NCBI GenBank assembly: GCA_010030605.1
Contig: RHCK01000056.1
Coordinates: 1-8,530 of the forward strand
DNA from: Acidimicrobiia bacterium
Lineage (GTDB): Bacteria; Actinomycetota; Acidimicrobiia; Acidimicrobiales; Ilumatobacteraceae
DNA: 8,530 bases
Direction: 5' to 3'
Part shown: positions 1 through 5,623 of the stretch, piece after piece
How positions within the stretch are numbered: position 1 is the first letter of the stretch
Layout: each line of letters starts with the position of its first letter
Notes under the pieces: generated by a model
Told to the model about the DNA's origin: nothing
Seen by the model: only the letters and a program-made list of their open reading frames with translations
The model's database searches: none
Translations under genes and position numbers: made by a program

Positions 1-635
1 GGCAGGTGAGTCACGACCCGTCGTTGCAACGCACGATTCTTTTGCAGAACGGTGAGCGTATGACCGCGCTCGACGTTCAATGGTCGCTTCTGGAGAAGGC
101 GTCTCGCTACGCCCGGGAACGCGGATTGTCGAGCGTGGGCGAGGACGTTGGGGCTCTCGTGTTGGAGTTGTGGGAGGAGGCCCTCACCGGTTTGGCGGGT
201 GATCGATCGTCGGTGGCCGATCTGGTGGATTGGGTGGCCAAAGAGCGCCTCATCGATGCGTACTCGGCTCGTCACGCAGTGACCCCGACCGACAGCCGGC
301 TTCGAGCCCTCGATCTGCAATACCACGACATGCGTCCGGAACGCTGCTTGGCGACCCGAGTGGGCTTGCGGCAGTTCGTTTCGACCGACGATGTCGAACG
401 CGGAATCGATCACGCTCCCGAATCCACTCGCGCCTATTTCAGGGGAGAATGCTTGCGTCGGTGGCCCGATCACATCGTGGCGGCGAACTGGGACAGCATG
501 GTCCTCGACGTGGGTCGGGATCCGTTGCGTCGAATCCCGATGATGGAACCCTTACGGGGAACCAAGGCACACGTTGGCGCACTTCTGGATGCGAGTACAT
601 CGATTGCCGACCTGGTGGATCGGTTGGGTGCCTGA
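1..635 (+). CDS. dop: Dop, deamidase/depupylase of Pup (C-terminal part, cut by window start)
   Basis: Dop hydrolyses the bond between Pup and a substrate lysine and, in species whose Pup ends in Gln, deamidates that residue. Only about the last 210 residues of a roughly 500-residue protein are here, so the N-terminal catalytic part cannot be checked. The frame is open through the window edge. A GTG at 6 is not taken as the start, because sequence aligning with the middle of the paralogue PafA already begins there. Matching blocks are TALDVQ (PafA SALDIQ), DWVAKERLIDAY (DWVIKHRLLDSY), LDLQYHDM (IDLQYHDL) and STRAYFRGE (TTRARLRGE). It is told from PafA by its C-terminus: EPLRGTKAHVGALLD replaces PafA's LNDQAQRTVLCKDPF, as in Dop proteins. 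It lies 49 bases upstream of pup, the usual dop-pup arrangement, and is probably cotranscribed with it. Confidence 0.92.
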   Translation, partial: QVSHDPSLQRTILLQNGERMTALDVQWSLLEKASRYARERGLSSVGEDVGALVLELWEEALTGLAGDRSSVADLVDWVAKERLIDAYSARHAVTPTDSRLRALDLQYHDMRPERCLATRVGLRQFVSTDDVERGIDHAPESTRAYFRGECLRRWPDHIVAANWDSMVLDVGRDPLRRIPMMEPLRGTKAHVGALLDASTSIADLVDRLGA

Positions 636-673
636 AGGTGACGGCATCGGCCATTTGGTGGCAGGATGGCGGC

Positions 674-679
674 AAGGAG
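674..679 (+). promoter_or_regulatory. Strong ribosome binding site of pup
   Basis: AAGGAG lies five bases before the ATG at 685. It decides the start of pup against an in-frame ATG at 574 that would add 37 residues overlapping dop and resembling no Pup. It is the best Shine-Dalgarno sequence in the window, which suits a small, abundant tag protein. Confidence 0.8.
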
Positions 680-684
680 TGACC

Positions 685-879
685 ATGGCCGAGCGAGTTC
701 AAAAACACAAACAAGCCTCCGAGAAGACCGAAGAGGTCGTTCACGACTCCGGCGCGTCCACGGAACAGGGCGACAAATTGCGGGCCGAACTCGATGATCT
801 TCTCGACGAGATCGACGATGTTCTGGAATCGAACGCCGAGGACTTCGTCAAGTCCTACATCCAAAAGGGCGGTGAGTGA
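685..879 (+). CDS. pup: Pup, prokaryotic ubiquitin-like protein ending in GGE
   Basis: Pup is the small, mostly disordered cytosolic tag that PafA joins through its C-terminal Glu side chain to lysines of target proteins, marking them for the proteasome. The 64-residue product equals the length of M. tuberculosis Pup. The diagnostic C-terminal half is present: DDLLDEIDDVLE at about 37-48, then NAEDFV, and QKGGE at the end. The central part of this half forms the coiled coil with the ARC/Mpa ATPase in studied species. The N-terminal 30 residues are polar and of low conservation, as usual. The last codon is GAG (Glu64), whereas many actinobacterial Pups end in Gln and need Dop to activate them. 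It sits between dop and prcB; its TGA directly abuts the prcB GTG, so translation of the two is probably coupled. Confidence 0.97.
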   Translation: MAERVQKHKQASEKTEEVVHDSGASTEQGDKLRAELDDLLDEIDDVLESNAEDFVKSYIQKGGE

Positions 880-1686
880 GTGGTGCCGATGTTCGGTCCC
901 GAGACCGATCCGGGTAGCAGCTTCGTGACCTTGTTACGTCGCGTCGGTATCGAACCTTTCGCGGTCGATGCGGCGTCCGATGTCTCGCGAGTGTCGGCTC
1001 CGCATGGCACGACGGTCCTGGCGCTGAAGTTCGACCAGGGCGTGATCATGGCCGGCGACCGCCGAGCCACCATGGGTCATCGCATCTCCAATCGCGAGAT
1101 GGAAAAGGTCGTCCCCGCCGATCGCTACAGCGGTGTGGCCATCGCCGGAACGGCTGGTCCGGCGATGGACATGATCAAGGTGTTCCAACTTCAACTCGAA
1201 CACTTCGAGAAGCTCGACGGGCGTTCGATCAGCCTCGAGGGCAAAGCGAATCAGTTGTCGCAGTTGGTGCGTGCGAACCTTCCCGCGGCCATGCAGGGTC
1301 TCGGCGTGTCGCCGATCTTCGCCGGATACGACTTGCTGCGTCGCACGGGTCGATTGTGGGACTTCGATATGACGGGCGGGCGATACGAGGAACGTGACTT
1401 CGTGGCCATCGGCTCGGGAGGCGGTCCGGCGGGCACGGTGCTCAAGGTCGGATTTCGGCCCGAGATGTCGGCTGATGACGCGGTCACCTTGGCCTGTCGC
1501 GCCTTGCACGAAGCGGCCGAGGTCGATGCGGCCACCGGTGGTGCGGATGCCCTCCGAGGCATCTACCCGGTGGTCGCCACCATCACGGCCGATGGATGGC
1601 TGCGTCGGACCGATGCCGACCTAGCGCCGCGATTCGAAGCATTTCTCGACGAGCAACGCGCGATGCGATCCGGAGGTGCGTCATGA
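880..1686 (+). CDS. prcB: Proteasome beta subunit (catalytic, with propeptide)
   Basis: PrcB forms the two inner rings of the 20S proteasome and carries the N-terminal threonine protease site. In the 268-residue precursor the cleavage junction HG/TTV places the catalytic Thr at residue 44. Counting from it, Asp60 and Lys76 fall at the Asp17 and Lys33 positions of the active site (AGDRR and MEKV). Other family signatures are HFEKLDG, AAMQGL, FAGYDL, AIGSGGG and ATGG.D..RGI.P. The propeptide is about 43 residues, against 57 in M. tuberculosis from memory. GTG 880, GTG 883 or ATG 889 could each be the start; the choice changes only the propeptide, which is removed. GGTGAG at 871-876, inside the pup end, may serve as ribosome binding site. 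The stop overlaps the prcA start, tying the two subunits' synthesis together. Confidence 0.96.
   Translation: MVPMFGPETDPGSSFVTLLRRVGIEPFAVDAASDVSRVSAPHGTTVLALKFDQGVIMAGDRRATMGHRISNREMEKVVPADRYSGVAIAGTAGPAMDMIKVFQLQLEHFEKLDGRSISLEGKANQLSQLVRANLPAAMQGLGVSPIFAGYDLLRRTGRLWDFDMTGGRYEERDFVAIGSGGGPAGTVLKVGFRPEMSADDAVTLACRALHEAAEVDAATGGADALRGIYPVVATITADGWLRRTDADLAPRFEAFLDEQRAMRSGGAS
1672..1676 (+). promoter_or_regulatory. Ribosome binding site of prcA
   Basis: GGAGG lies inside the end of prcB, six bases before the prcA ATG at 1683. It supports that ATG over upstream in-frame codons that would overlap prcB further. Confidence 0.7.
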
Positions 1687-2360
1687 ACATGCCGTTCTAC
1701 GTCGCCCCCGAGCAGTTGATGAAAGATCGTGCGGACTACGCACGAAAAGGGATCGCCCGCGGACGAGCGTTGGTCGCCGTGCAATACGACGACGGAATCG
1801 TGCTGGTGGCTGAAAACACCTCCAACACGTTGCGCAAGATCAGCGAAATTTACGACCGCATCGGCTTCGCCGGTGTGGGCAAGTACAACGAGTTCGATCA
1901 GTTGCGGCGATTCGGTGTTCGCAACGCCGATGTGAAGGGGTACCAGTACTCGCGCGACGACGTGGAGGCACGCAGCCTGGCGAACGAATACGCCCAGATC
2001 CTGGGCCAAACGTTCACCCACGACACGAAGCCTTTCGAGGTCGAGATCCTGGTGGCAGAAGTCGGATTCGATCAGGACGCCGACCAGTTGTTCCACATCA
2101 TGTACGACGGAACATTGGTCGACGAGCGTGGAATGAGCGTTCTTGGCGGAGACGCCGAGGCGATCGCGGATCGTTTGAAAGACGCGTGGAATCGCACCGC
2201 CGATCTCCGGACGGCTGTTCGCGCTTGTGTGGCCGCATTGTCGGGCCCGGATCGGTCGCTGGGAGCCGATGACACCGAAGTCGCGGTGTTGTCGCGATCC
2301 AATGGGCGCCGTTGCTTCCGACGTCTCGATGACGCCGAAGTGTCGGCTTTGCTCGCCTGA
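1683..2360 (+). CDS. prcA: Proteasome alpha subunit
   Basis: PrcA makes the outer, non-catalytic rings of the 20S proteasome, gates the pore and docks the ATPase. The 225-residue product starts MNMPFYVAPEQLMKDR, like the PEQ.M..R opening of mycobacterial PrcA, and continues with ARKGIARG, VAENTSNTLRKISEIYDRIGF, GKYNEFDQLRR, KPFEVEILVAEV, YDGTLVDE and EVAVL....RR.FRR. The residues ahead of VAVQYDDG fit the alpha-type N-terminal helix, and there is no catalytic Thr. The ATG overlaps the prcB stop by four bases (ATGA). M. tuberculosis PrcA (248 residues) has an acidic/polar tail after the final LL; here the protein ends at ALLA, so that tail is missing. A second Met at residue 3 is a possible alternative start. 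Confidence 0.96.
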   Translation: MNMPFYVAPEQLMKDRADYARKGIARGRALVAVQYDDGIVLVAENTSNTLRKISEIYDRIGFAGVGKYNEFDQLRRFGVRNADVKGYQYSRDDVEARSLANEYAQILGQTFTHDTKPFEVEILVAEVGFDQDADQLFHIMYDGTLVDERGMSVLGGDAEAIADRLKDAWNRTADLRTAVRACVAALSGPDRSLGADDTEVAVLSRSNGRRCFRRLDDAEVSALLA

Positions 2361-2420
2361 GAATTCACCGGCGTTGCTCCGCGGGGCCGGCCCGACCTGT
2401 CGGATCGTGCGGGCAGGAAG

Positions 2421-2426
2421 TAGTTT
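2421..2426 (+). promoter_or_regulatory. Probable leaderless -10 element of pafA
   Basis: TAGTTT fits the actinobacterial -10 pattern TANNNT. With six bases (TCGTTC) between it and the GTG at 2433, the expected transcription start is the G of the start codon, giving a leaderless mRNA. AGGAAG at 2415-2420 is the only Shine-Dalgarno-like sequence; it is 12 bases from the start and overlaps the position where RNA polymerase would bind. CTGTCG at 2397-2402 matches TTGACA at only three of six bases. This is a pattern-based inference. Confidence 0.5.
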
Positions 2427-2432
2427 TCGTTC

Positions 2433-3791
2433 GTGGAGCGTCGTATCTACGGTCTCGAGAACGAGTACGGCGTCACGTGCACGCTGAAGGGTCAACGTCG
2501 CCTCAGTCCCGACGAGGTCGCTCGGTATCTCTTCCGCAAGGTGGTCACGTGGGGGCGTAGTTCGAACGTCTTCCTGGAAAACGGCGCCCGCTTGTATCTG
2601 GACGTCGGTTCCCACCCCGAATACGCCACACCCGAATGCGATTCGATCTACGAAGCCGTGGTGCATGACAAGGCTGGCGAACGAATTCTGGAGTCGTTGT
2701 TGGTGTCGGCCGAGGAGCGCCTGCGCGAGGAGGGGATACGCGGAACCGTCTATCTCTTCAAGAACAACACCGACTCCGCCGGCAACAGCTACGGATGCCA
2801 TGAGAACTATCTGACGGCTCGCACGGACGATGCCGAAGCGCACGCCTCGGTCCTCATTCCATTCCTGGTGTCCCGACAGATCTTCACGGGCGCGGGAAAG
2901 ATCGTCCAGACGGCTCGAGGTCCGGTGTACTCGATCATGCAACGCGCCGACCACATCTGGGAGACCATGTCGTCGGCCACGACGCGGAGTCGACCGATCA
3001 TCAACACGCGCGACGAGCCGCACGCCGACGCGGAGCGGTTCCGGCGATTGCACGTGATCGTGGGTGACTCGAACATGAGCGAGTACTCCACGTTCGTGAA
3101 ACTCGGATCCACGGCATGCATGTTGCGCATGCTCGAGGATCCCATGGTGGTCCTGCGCGACATGACCCTGGAGAATCCGATCCGCGCCATTCGCGATATC
3201 AGTCACGACATCACCTGTCGTCGGACCGTGAACCTGGCGAACGGGCGCGAGGTGAGCGCGCTCGACATTCAACGCGAGTATCTCGACCGTGCGCTCCGGT
3301 ACGCCGAGACCAAGGGGTTTCCCCCCATGGAACAGAGGGCCCTCGAAATGTGGGAGCACTGCGTCACCACCATCGAGAACGATCCGATGAAACTCGATCG
3401 CGAGGTCGATTGGGTGATCAAACATCGACTTCTCGACTCGTATTGCCGACGTCACGGCATCGATCTCGGTGACCCGAGAGCGCAGTTGATCGATCTTCAG
3501 TACCACGACCTCGTTCGGGATCGAGGTCTCTTCAACAAACTGCAGAACCACGGACTGGTCGAGTCGGTGTGCGCCGAGTCCGATGTTCTGACGGCCATGG
3601 ACACTCCGCCGCAAACCACGAGGGCTCGATTGCGAGGCGAATTCATTCGCGCGGCGAAGGAACGCAAACGTGACTACACCGTGGATTGGGTTCATCTGAA
3701 GCTGAACGATCAGGCGCAGCGCACGGTTCTGTGCAAGGACCCCTTCAAGAGTCGTGACGAAAGGGTCGAACGCCTCATCGCCTCGCTCTGA
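2433..3791 (+). CDS. pafA: PafA, Pup-protein ligase
   Basis: PafA uses ATP to phosphorylate the C-terminal Glu of Pup and transfers it to a substrate lysine, forming an isopeptide bond. It belongs to the carboxylate-amine ligase (glutamine synthetase-like) superfamily. The product has 452 residues, equal to M. tuberculosis PafA, and aligns from the first residue (MERRIYGLENEYGVTC against MQRRIMGIETEFGVTC), which fixes the GTG start. The metal-binding Glu9 and catalytic Asp57 (LYLDVGSHPEYAT) are present, as are YLFKNNTDSAGNSYGCHEN at about 107-125, TTRSRPIINTRDEPHADAE, VIVGDSNMSE and NPIRAIR. The C-terminal domain ends VDWVHLKLNDQAQRTVLCKD, the PafA rather than Dop signature. A 72-base gap with a probable promoter separates it from prcA, so the ligase may be expressed apart from the proteasome subunits. 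Confidence 0.97.
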   Translation: MERRIYGLENEYGVTCTLKGQRRLSPDEVARYLFRKVVTWGRSSNVFLENGARLYLDVGSHPEYATPECDSIYEAVVHDKAGERILESLLVSAEERLREEGIRGTVYLFKNNTDSAGNSYGCHENYLTARTDDAEAHASVLIPFLVSRQIFTGAGKIVQTARGPVYSIMQRADHIWETMSSATTRSRPIINTRDEPHADAERFRRLHVIVGDSNMSEYSTFVKLGSTACMLRMLEDPMVVLRDMTLENPIRAIRDISHDITCRRTVNLANGREVSALDIQREYLDRALRYAETKGFPPMEQRALEMWEHCVTTIENDPMKLDREVDWVIKHRLLDSYCRRHGIDLGDPRAQLIDLQYHDLVRDRGLFNKLQNHGLVESVCAESDVLTAMDTPPQTTRARLRGEFIRAAKERKRDYTVDWVHLKLNDQAQRTVLCKDPFKSRDERVERLIASL

Positions 3792-3803
3792 GCGACGAGG
3801 TTG

Positions 3804-3809
3804 TACGGT
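3804..3809 (+). promoter_or_regulatory. Possible -10 element of lepB
   Basis: TACGGT fits TANNNT and lies nine bases before the ATG at 3819, so transcription could start at or a few bases before that codon. No convincing -35 element is visible, and lepB could equally be read through from pafA across the 27-base gap. Confidence 0.25.
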
Positions 3810-3818
3810 GTCGGGAGC

Positions 3819-4463
3819 ATGGAAGCCGACGAAGAACTCGCCCTCGGGGACGACGTGGAGGATGACGAGGCCACGGGTGAATCACCGCGAACCGACCCTC
3901 ACGAGCGACGTCGCCAGCAGATTCGGTCGGTGTGGGAATGGGTGGCGGTGGTCGCGGTCGCCATCATTGCCGCGCTCCTGATTCGTCTCTTCTTGTTCCA
4001 GCAGTACTACATCGACGGTCCGAGCATGCAGACCACCTTGATGCCCGAGGATCGAGTACTGGTGAACAAATTGTCGTACCGGTTGCACGACGTGAACCGC
4101 GGTGACGTGATCGTGTTCGATCGTCTGACCAGTCAGGTGCAGCACGACGATTTGATCAAGCGAGTCATCGCATTGCCCGGTGAGACCTTGGAAGTGCGGT
4201 CGTGCGAGGTGTTCATCGACGGGCGACGCTTGGATGAGCCCTACTTGAACCTCGAACAAGTGGCTGCCATCGAACCATCGGCACGATGCGGAACACACAC
4301 CGACATGGCTCCCCAAACCGTTCCCGACGACATGGTGTTCGTGATGGGCGACAATCGGGTGCAAAGTTTCGATAGTCGCGACTTCGGTCCGATCGAGATC
4401 GACAAGATTCGTGGTCGAGCGTTCGTCGTTATTTGGCCCGCAAGCGCTTGGGCCTGGCTCTGA
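3819..4463 (+). CDS. lepB: Signal peptidase I
   Basis: This membrane-bound serine protease removes signal peptides from proteins exported by Sec or Tat. The 214-residue product has an acidic cytosolic tail (residues 1-22), a basic stretch (HERRRQQIR), one membrane segment at about 41-60, and then the catalytic domain. Box B is GPSMQTTL with the nucleophile Ser69; box C is RGDVIVF; box D is IKRVIALPGE with the general base Lys114; box E is GDNR..SFDSRDFG at about 177-189. It has only two cysteines, 129 and 157, both in the outer domain. ATG 3819 was chosen; in-frame TTG 3801 would add six residues, and neither start has a well-spaced ribosome binding site. Its substrates could include the products exported by the Tat genes downstream. 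It faces the phosphodiesterase gene with eight bases between stops. Confidence 0.93.
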   Translation: MEADEELALGDDVEDDEATGESPRTDPHERRRQQIRSVWEWVAVVAVAIIAALLIRLFLFQQYYIDGPSMQTTLMPEDRVLVNKLSYRLHDVNRGDVIVFDRLTSQVQHDDLIKRVIALPGETLEVRSCEVFIDGRRLDEPYLNLEQVAAIEPSARCGTHTDMAPQTVPDDMVFVMGDNRVQSFDSRDFGPIEIDKIRGRAFVVIWPASAWAWL

Positions 4464-4471
4464 GACGACGT

Positions 4472-5206
4472 TCAGGGTCCCGTTCCGATTTGTGACGCGT
4501 ACGCCTCCATCATCCGATCGGTGTGATCACTGAAGACCCCGTCGAGACCCATGCGGAATGCGTCGTGGAGAACGTGGTCCTGTTGCATGTCCCAACCGAG
4601 GGTCAGAATGTCGAAACGGTGAAACAACGTCACCAACCCACCGGTCCAATCGGTGTGGTGCATGTTGATGCAGTCGATGGCGTTCTCGGCGAGGATCGCC
4701 GCGCGTCGCTCTGGTCCTTCCTTGATGCGCTGCAGACGCGTGGAGTCGACCAATTTGGCCGATGTCGACGAGCGCCAGCGCGCGACCACGTTCCAATCGT
4801 GGTGACACAGCCAAAGTCGACTTTCCATATCTGGTCGAACCGAGCGGACCGTGGCGATGACCGCATCGAACGCATCGGGGTTCTTGACGTCGAGTGAAAC
4901 GTGGTGATCACCCGGGCAGGCCTCGAGCATGTCGGCCCATGTTGGAATGTGATCGGGAAGATCCTCGCGTTTCACTCGATCGATCGGTGTTCGGCGACCG
5001 CGGCGTCGCACCACTCCATCGTGATCCAGTACGGCGACTCCGTCGGCGGTGATCCAAACGTCGCTTTCGAGACCGGTCGCGCCCAGGCGGAGCGCGAGGG
5101 TGAAGGACTCGATCGTGTTTTCCGGAGCGTGGGCCCGGGCTCCTCGGTGGGCGAAGGCGACCGGTGGGTCCAAAAGGGAAGGGAGTCGCTGTTGCACCTT
5201 CAGCAT
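4472..5206 (-). CDS. Glycerophosphodiester phosphodiesterase-family protein (UgpQ/GlpQ type)
   Basis: Members hydrolyse glycerophosphodiesters from phospholipids to glycerol-3-phosphate and an alcohol. The 244-residue product has the family motifs in order: AHRG (His20, Arg21), PENT (Glu29), LESDV (Glu47, Asp49), LDHDG (His62), SLDVK (Asp106, Lys108), LGWDM (Trp205) and the closing DGVFSDHTD at 222-230. Glu47, Asp49 and Asp106 would bind the metal; His20 and His62 would be the acid/base pair. The third ligand is usually Glu (EIK or EVK), here Asp. No signal peptide or membrane segment is seen, so a cytosolic, UgpQ-like role is inferred; the true substrate is unknown. The ATG at 5206 lies 19 residues before the AHRG motif. 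The frame stays open upstream to 5584, but that part lies opposite tatB and has no family sequence. It is the only - strand gene in the window. Confidence 0.85.
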   Translation of the reverse strand: MLKVQQRLPSLLDPPVAFAHRGARAHAPENTIESFTLALRLGATGLESDVWITADGVAVLDHDGVVRRRGRRTPIDRVKREDLPDHIPTWADMLEACPGDHHVSLDVKNPDAFDAVIATVRSVRPDMESRLWLCHHDWNVVARWRSSTSAKLVDSTRLQRIKEGPERRAAILAENAIDCINMHHTDWTGGLVTLFHRFDILTLGWDMQQDHVLHDAFRMGLDGVFSDHTDRMMEAYASQIGTGP

Positions 5207-5272
5207 TGTGTCACCGTGACCATGGTGGAGGGCGATCGGGTGACTCCGCGGGCGGAAACCTAGACTCGTCTC
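5207..5272. promoter_or_regulatory. Divergent promoter region between the phosphodiesterase gene and tatB
   Basis: These 66 bases separate two genes read in opposite directions, so both promoters must lie here or inside the opposite gene. On the + strand TAGACT (5261-5266) precedes the tatB GTG. On the - strand CACGGT (5218 to 5213) precedes the phosphodiesterase ATG by six bases (GACACA). The second hexamer lacks the first T of TANNNT and is weak. Confidence 0.5.
5261..5266 (+). promoter_or_regulatory. Probable leaderless -10 element of tatB
   Basis: TAGACT fits TANNNT and is followed by six bases (CGTCTC) and the GTG at 5273, putting the expected transcription start on the start codon. No Shine-Dalgarno sequence lies at a usable distance; the nearest purine run, GGCGGAAA (5251-5258), ends 14 bases before the start. 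GTGACT at 5240-5245 matches four of six bases of TTGACA, with a short 15-base spacer. Confidence 0.55.
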
Positions 5273-5623
5273 GTGTTCAATCTCTCCGGGAGCGAGATCG
5301 TGGTGATCGTGCTGCTGGCTCTGATCGTTCTCGGTCCGGAAAAGCTTCCCGAAGCGATCCGGCGTTTCGGACGGGTGTACGGCGAATTGAAGCGCATGAG
5401 CACCGGTTTCCAGACCGAGTTCAAGAACGCGTTCGACGAGCCGATGCGTGAATTGCGCGAGACGGCCCAACTGACCAAGGACGCGGTCATGAATCCGGTC
5501 AAGGAGATTCGAGACACGGTGAAGGACGCGGGCAAGTCTCCCGAGGTGTCGGACGCGACCAGCGCGGAGCCGTCGTCCGGCCAAAGCGAGCCCGACGGGA
5601 CCGATACCGGACGTGCGACGTGA
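5273..5623 (+). CDS. tatB: TatB-type subunit of the twin-arginine translocase
   Basis: TatB works with TatC to form the membrane receptor for folded proteins carrying twin-arginine signal peptides. The 116-residue product has the TatA/B plan: one short N-terminal membrane segment (about 7-20), a hinge GPEKLPEA, an amphipathic helix (about 24-43), then a charged region to about 87 and a disordered Ser/Asp/Glu-rich tail. LGPEKLP with Glu8 in the membrane segment (SGSEIVV) is typical of TatB; TatA usually has LFG.KKLP. The start MFNLSGSE aligns with MFDIGFSE of known TatB proteins, supporting GTG 5273. The gene begins a tatB-tatC operon with a four-base overlap. A tatA gene is not in the window and would be expected elsewhere, unless this protein serves both roles. 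Confidence 0.88.
   Translation: MFNLSGSEIVVIVLLALIVLGPEKLPEAIRRFGRVYGELKRMSTGFQTEFKNAFDEPMRELRETAQLTKDAVMNPVKEIRDTVKDAGKSPEVSDATSAEPSSGQSEPDGTDTGRAT

Noticed and set aside
6..8. GTG as start of the first gene
   Set aside because: The frame is open to the window edge and the following sequence aligns with the middle of PafA, so this is an internal Val of Dop.
574..684. N-terminal extension of Pup from an upstream ATG
   Set aside because: It overlaps dop, has no Pup-like sequence, and would bypass the strong AAGGAG placed for the ATG at 685, which gives the standard 64-residue protein.
2384..2393. GGGCCGGCCC palindrome after prcA as a terminator
   Set aside because: It is a perfect palindrome with no loop, and no T-run follows; the nearby CCGA/TCGG hairpin has a stem of only four pairs.
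1563..3695. 710-codon open frame on the - strand
   Set aside because: It lies opposite the end of prcB, all of prcA and most of pafA, which are certain genes. Its product is rich in His, Arg and Val with no recognisable domain, as expected from the complement of GC-rich codons.
1..3791. A new protein-modification system
   Set aside because: dop, pup, prcBA and pafA are the established Pup-proteasome genes in their usual order; no extra gene of unknown family lies among them.
4435..4454. Inverted repeat around CAAGCGCTTG at the end of lepB as a two-way terminator
   Set aside because: It lies within the coding sequence, has bulges and a very small loop, and no T-run follows on either strand.
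5207..5584. N-terminal extension of the - strand phosphodiesterase
   Set aside because: The extra 126 codons lie opposite tatB and the divergent promoter region and show no family sequence or signal peptide.
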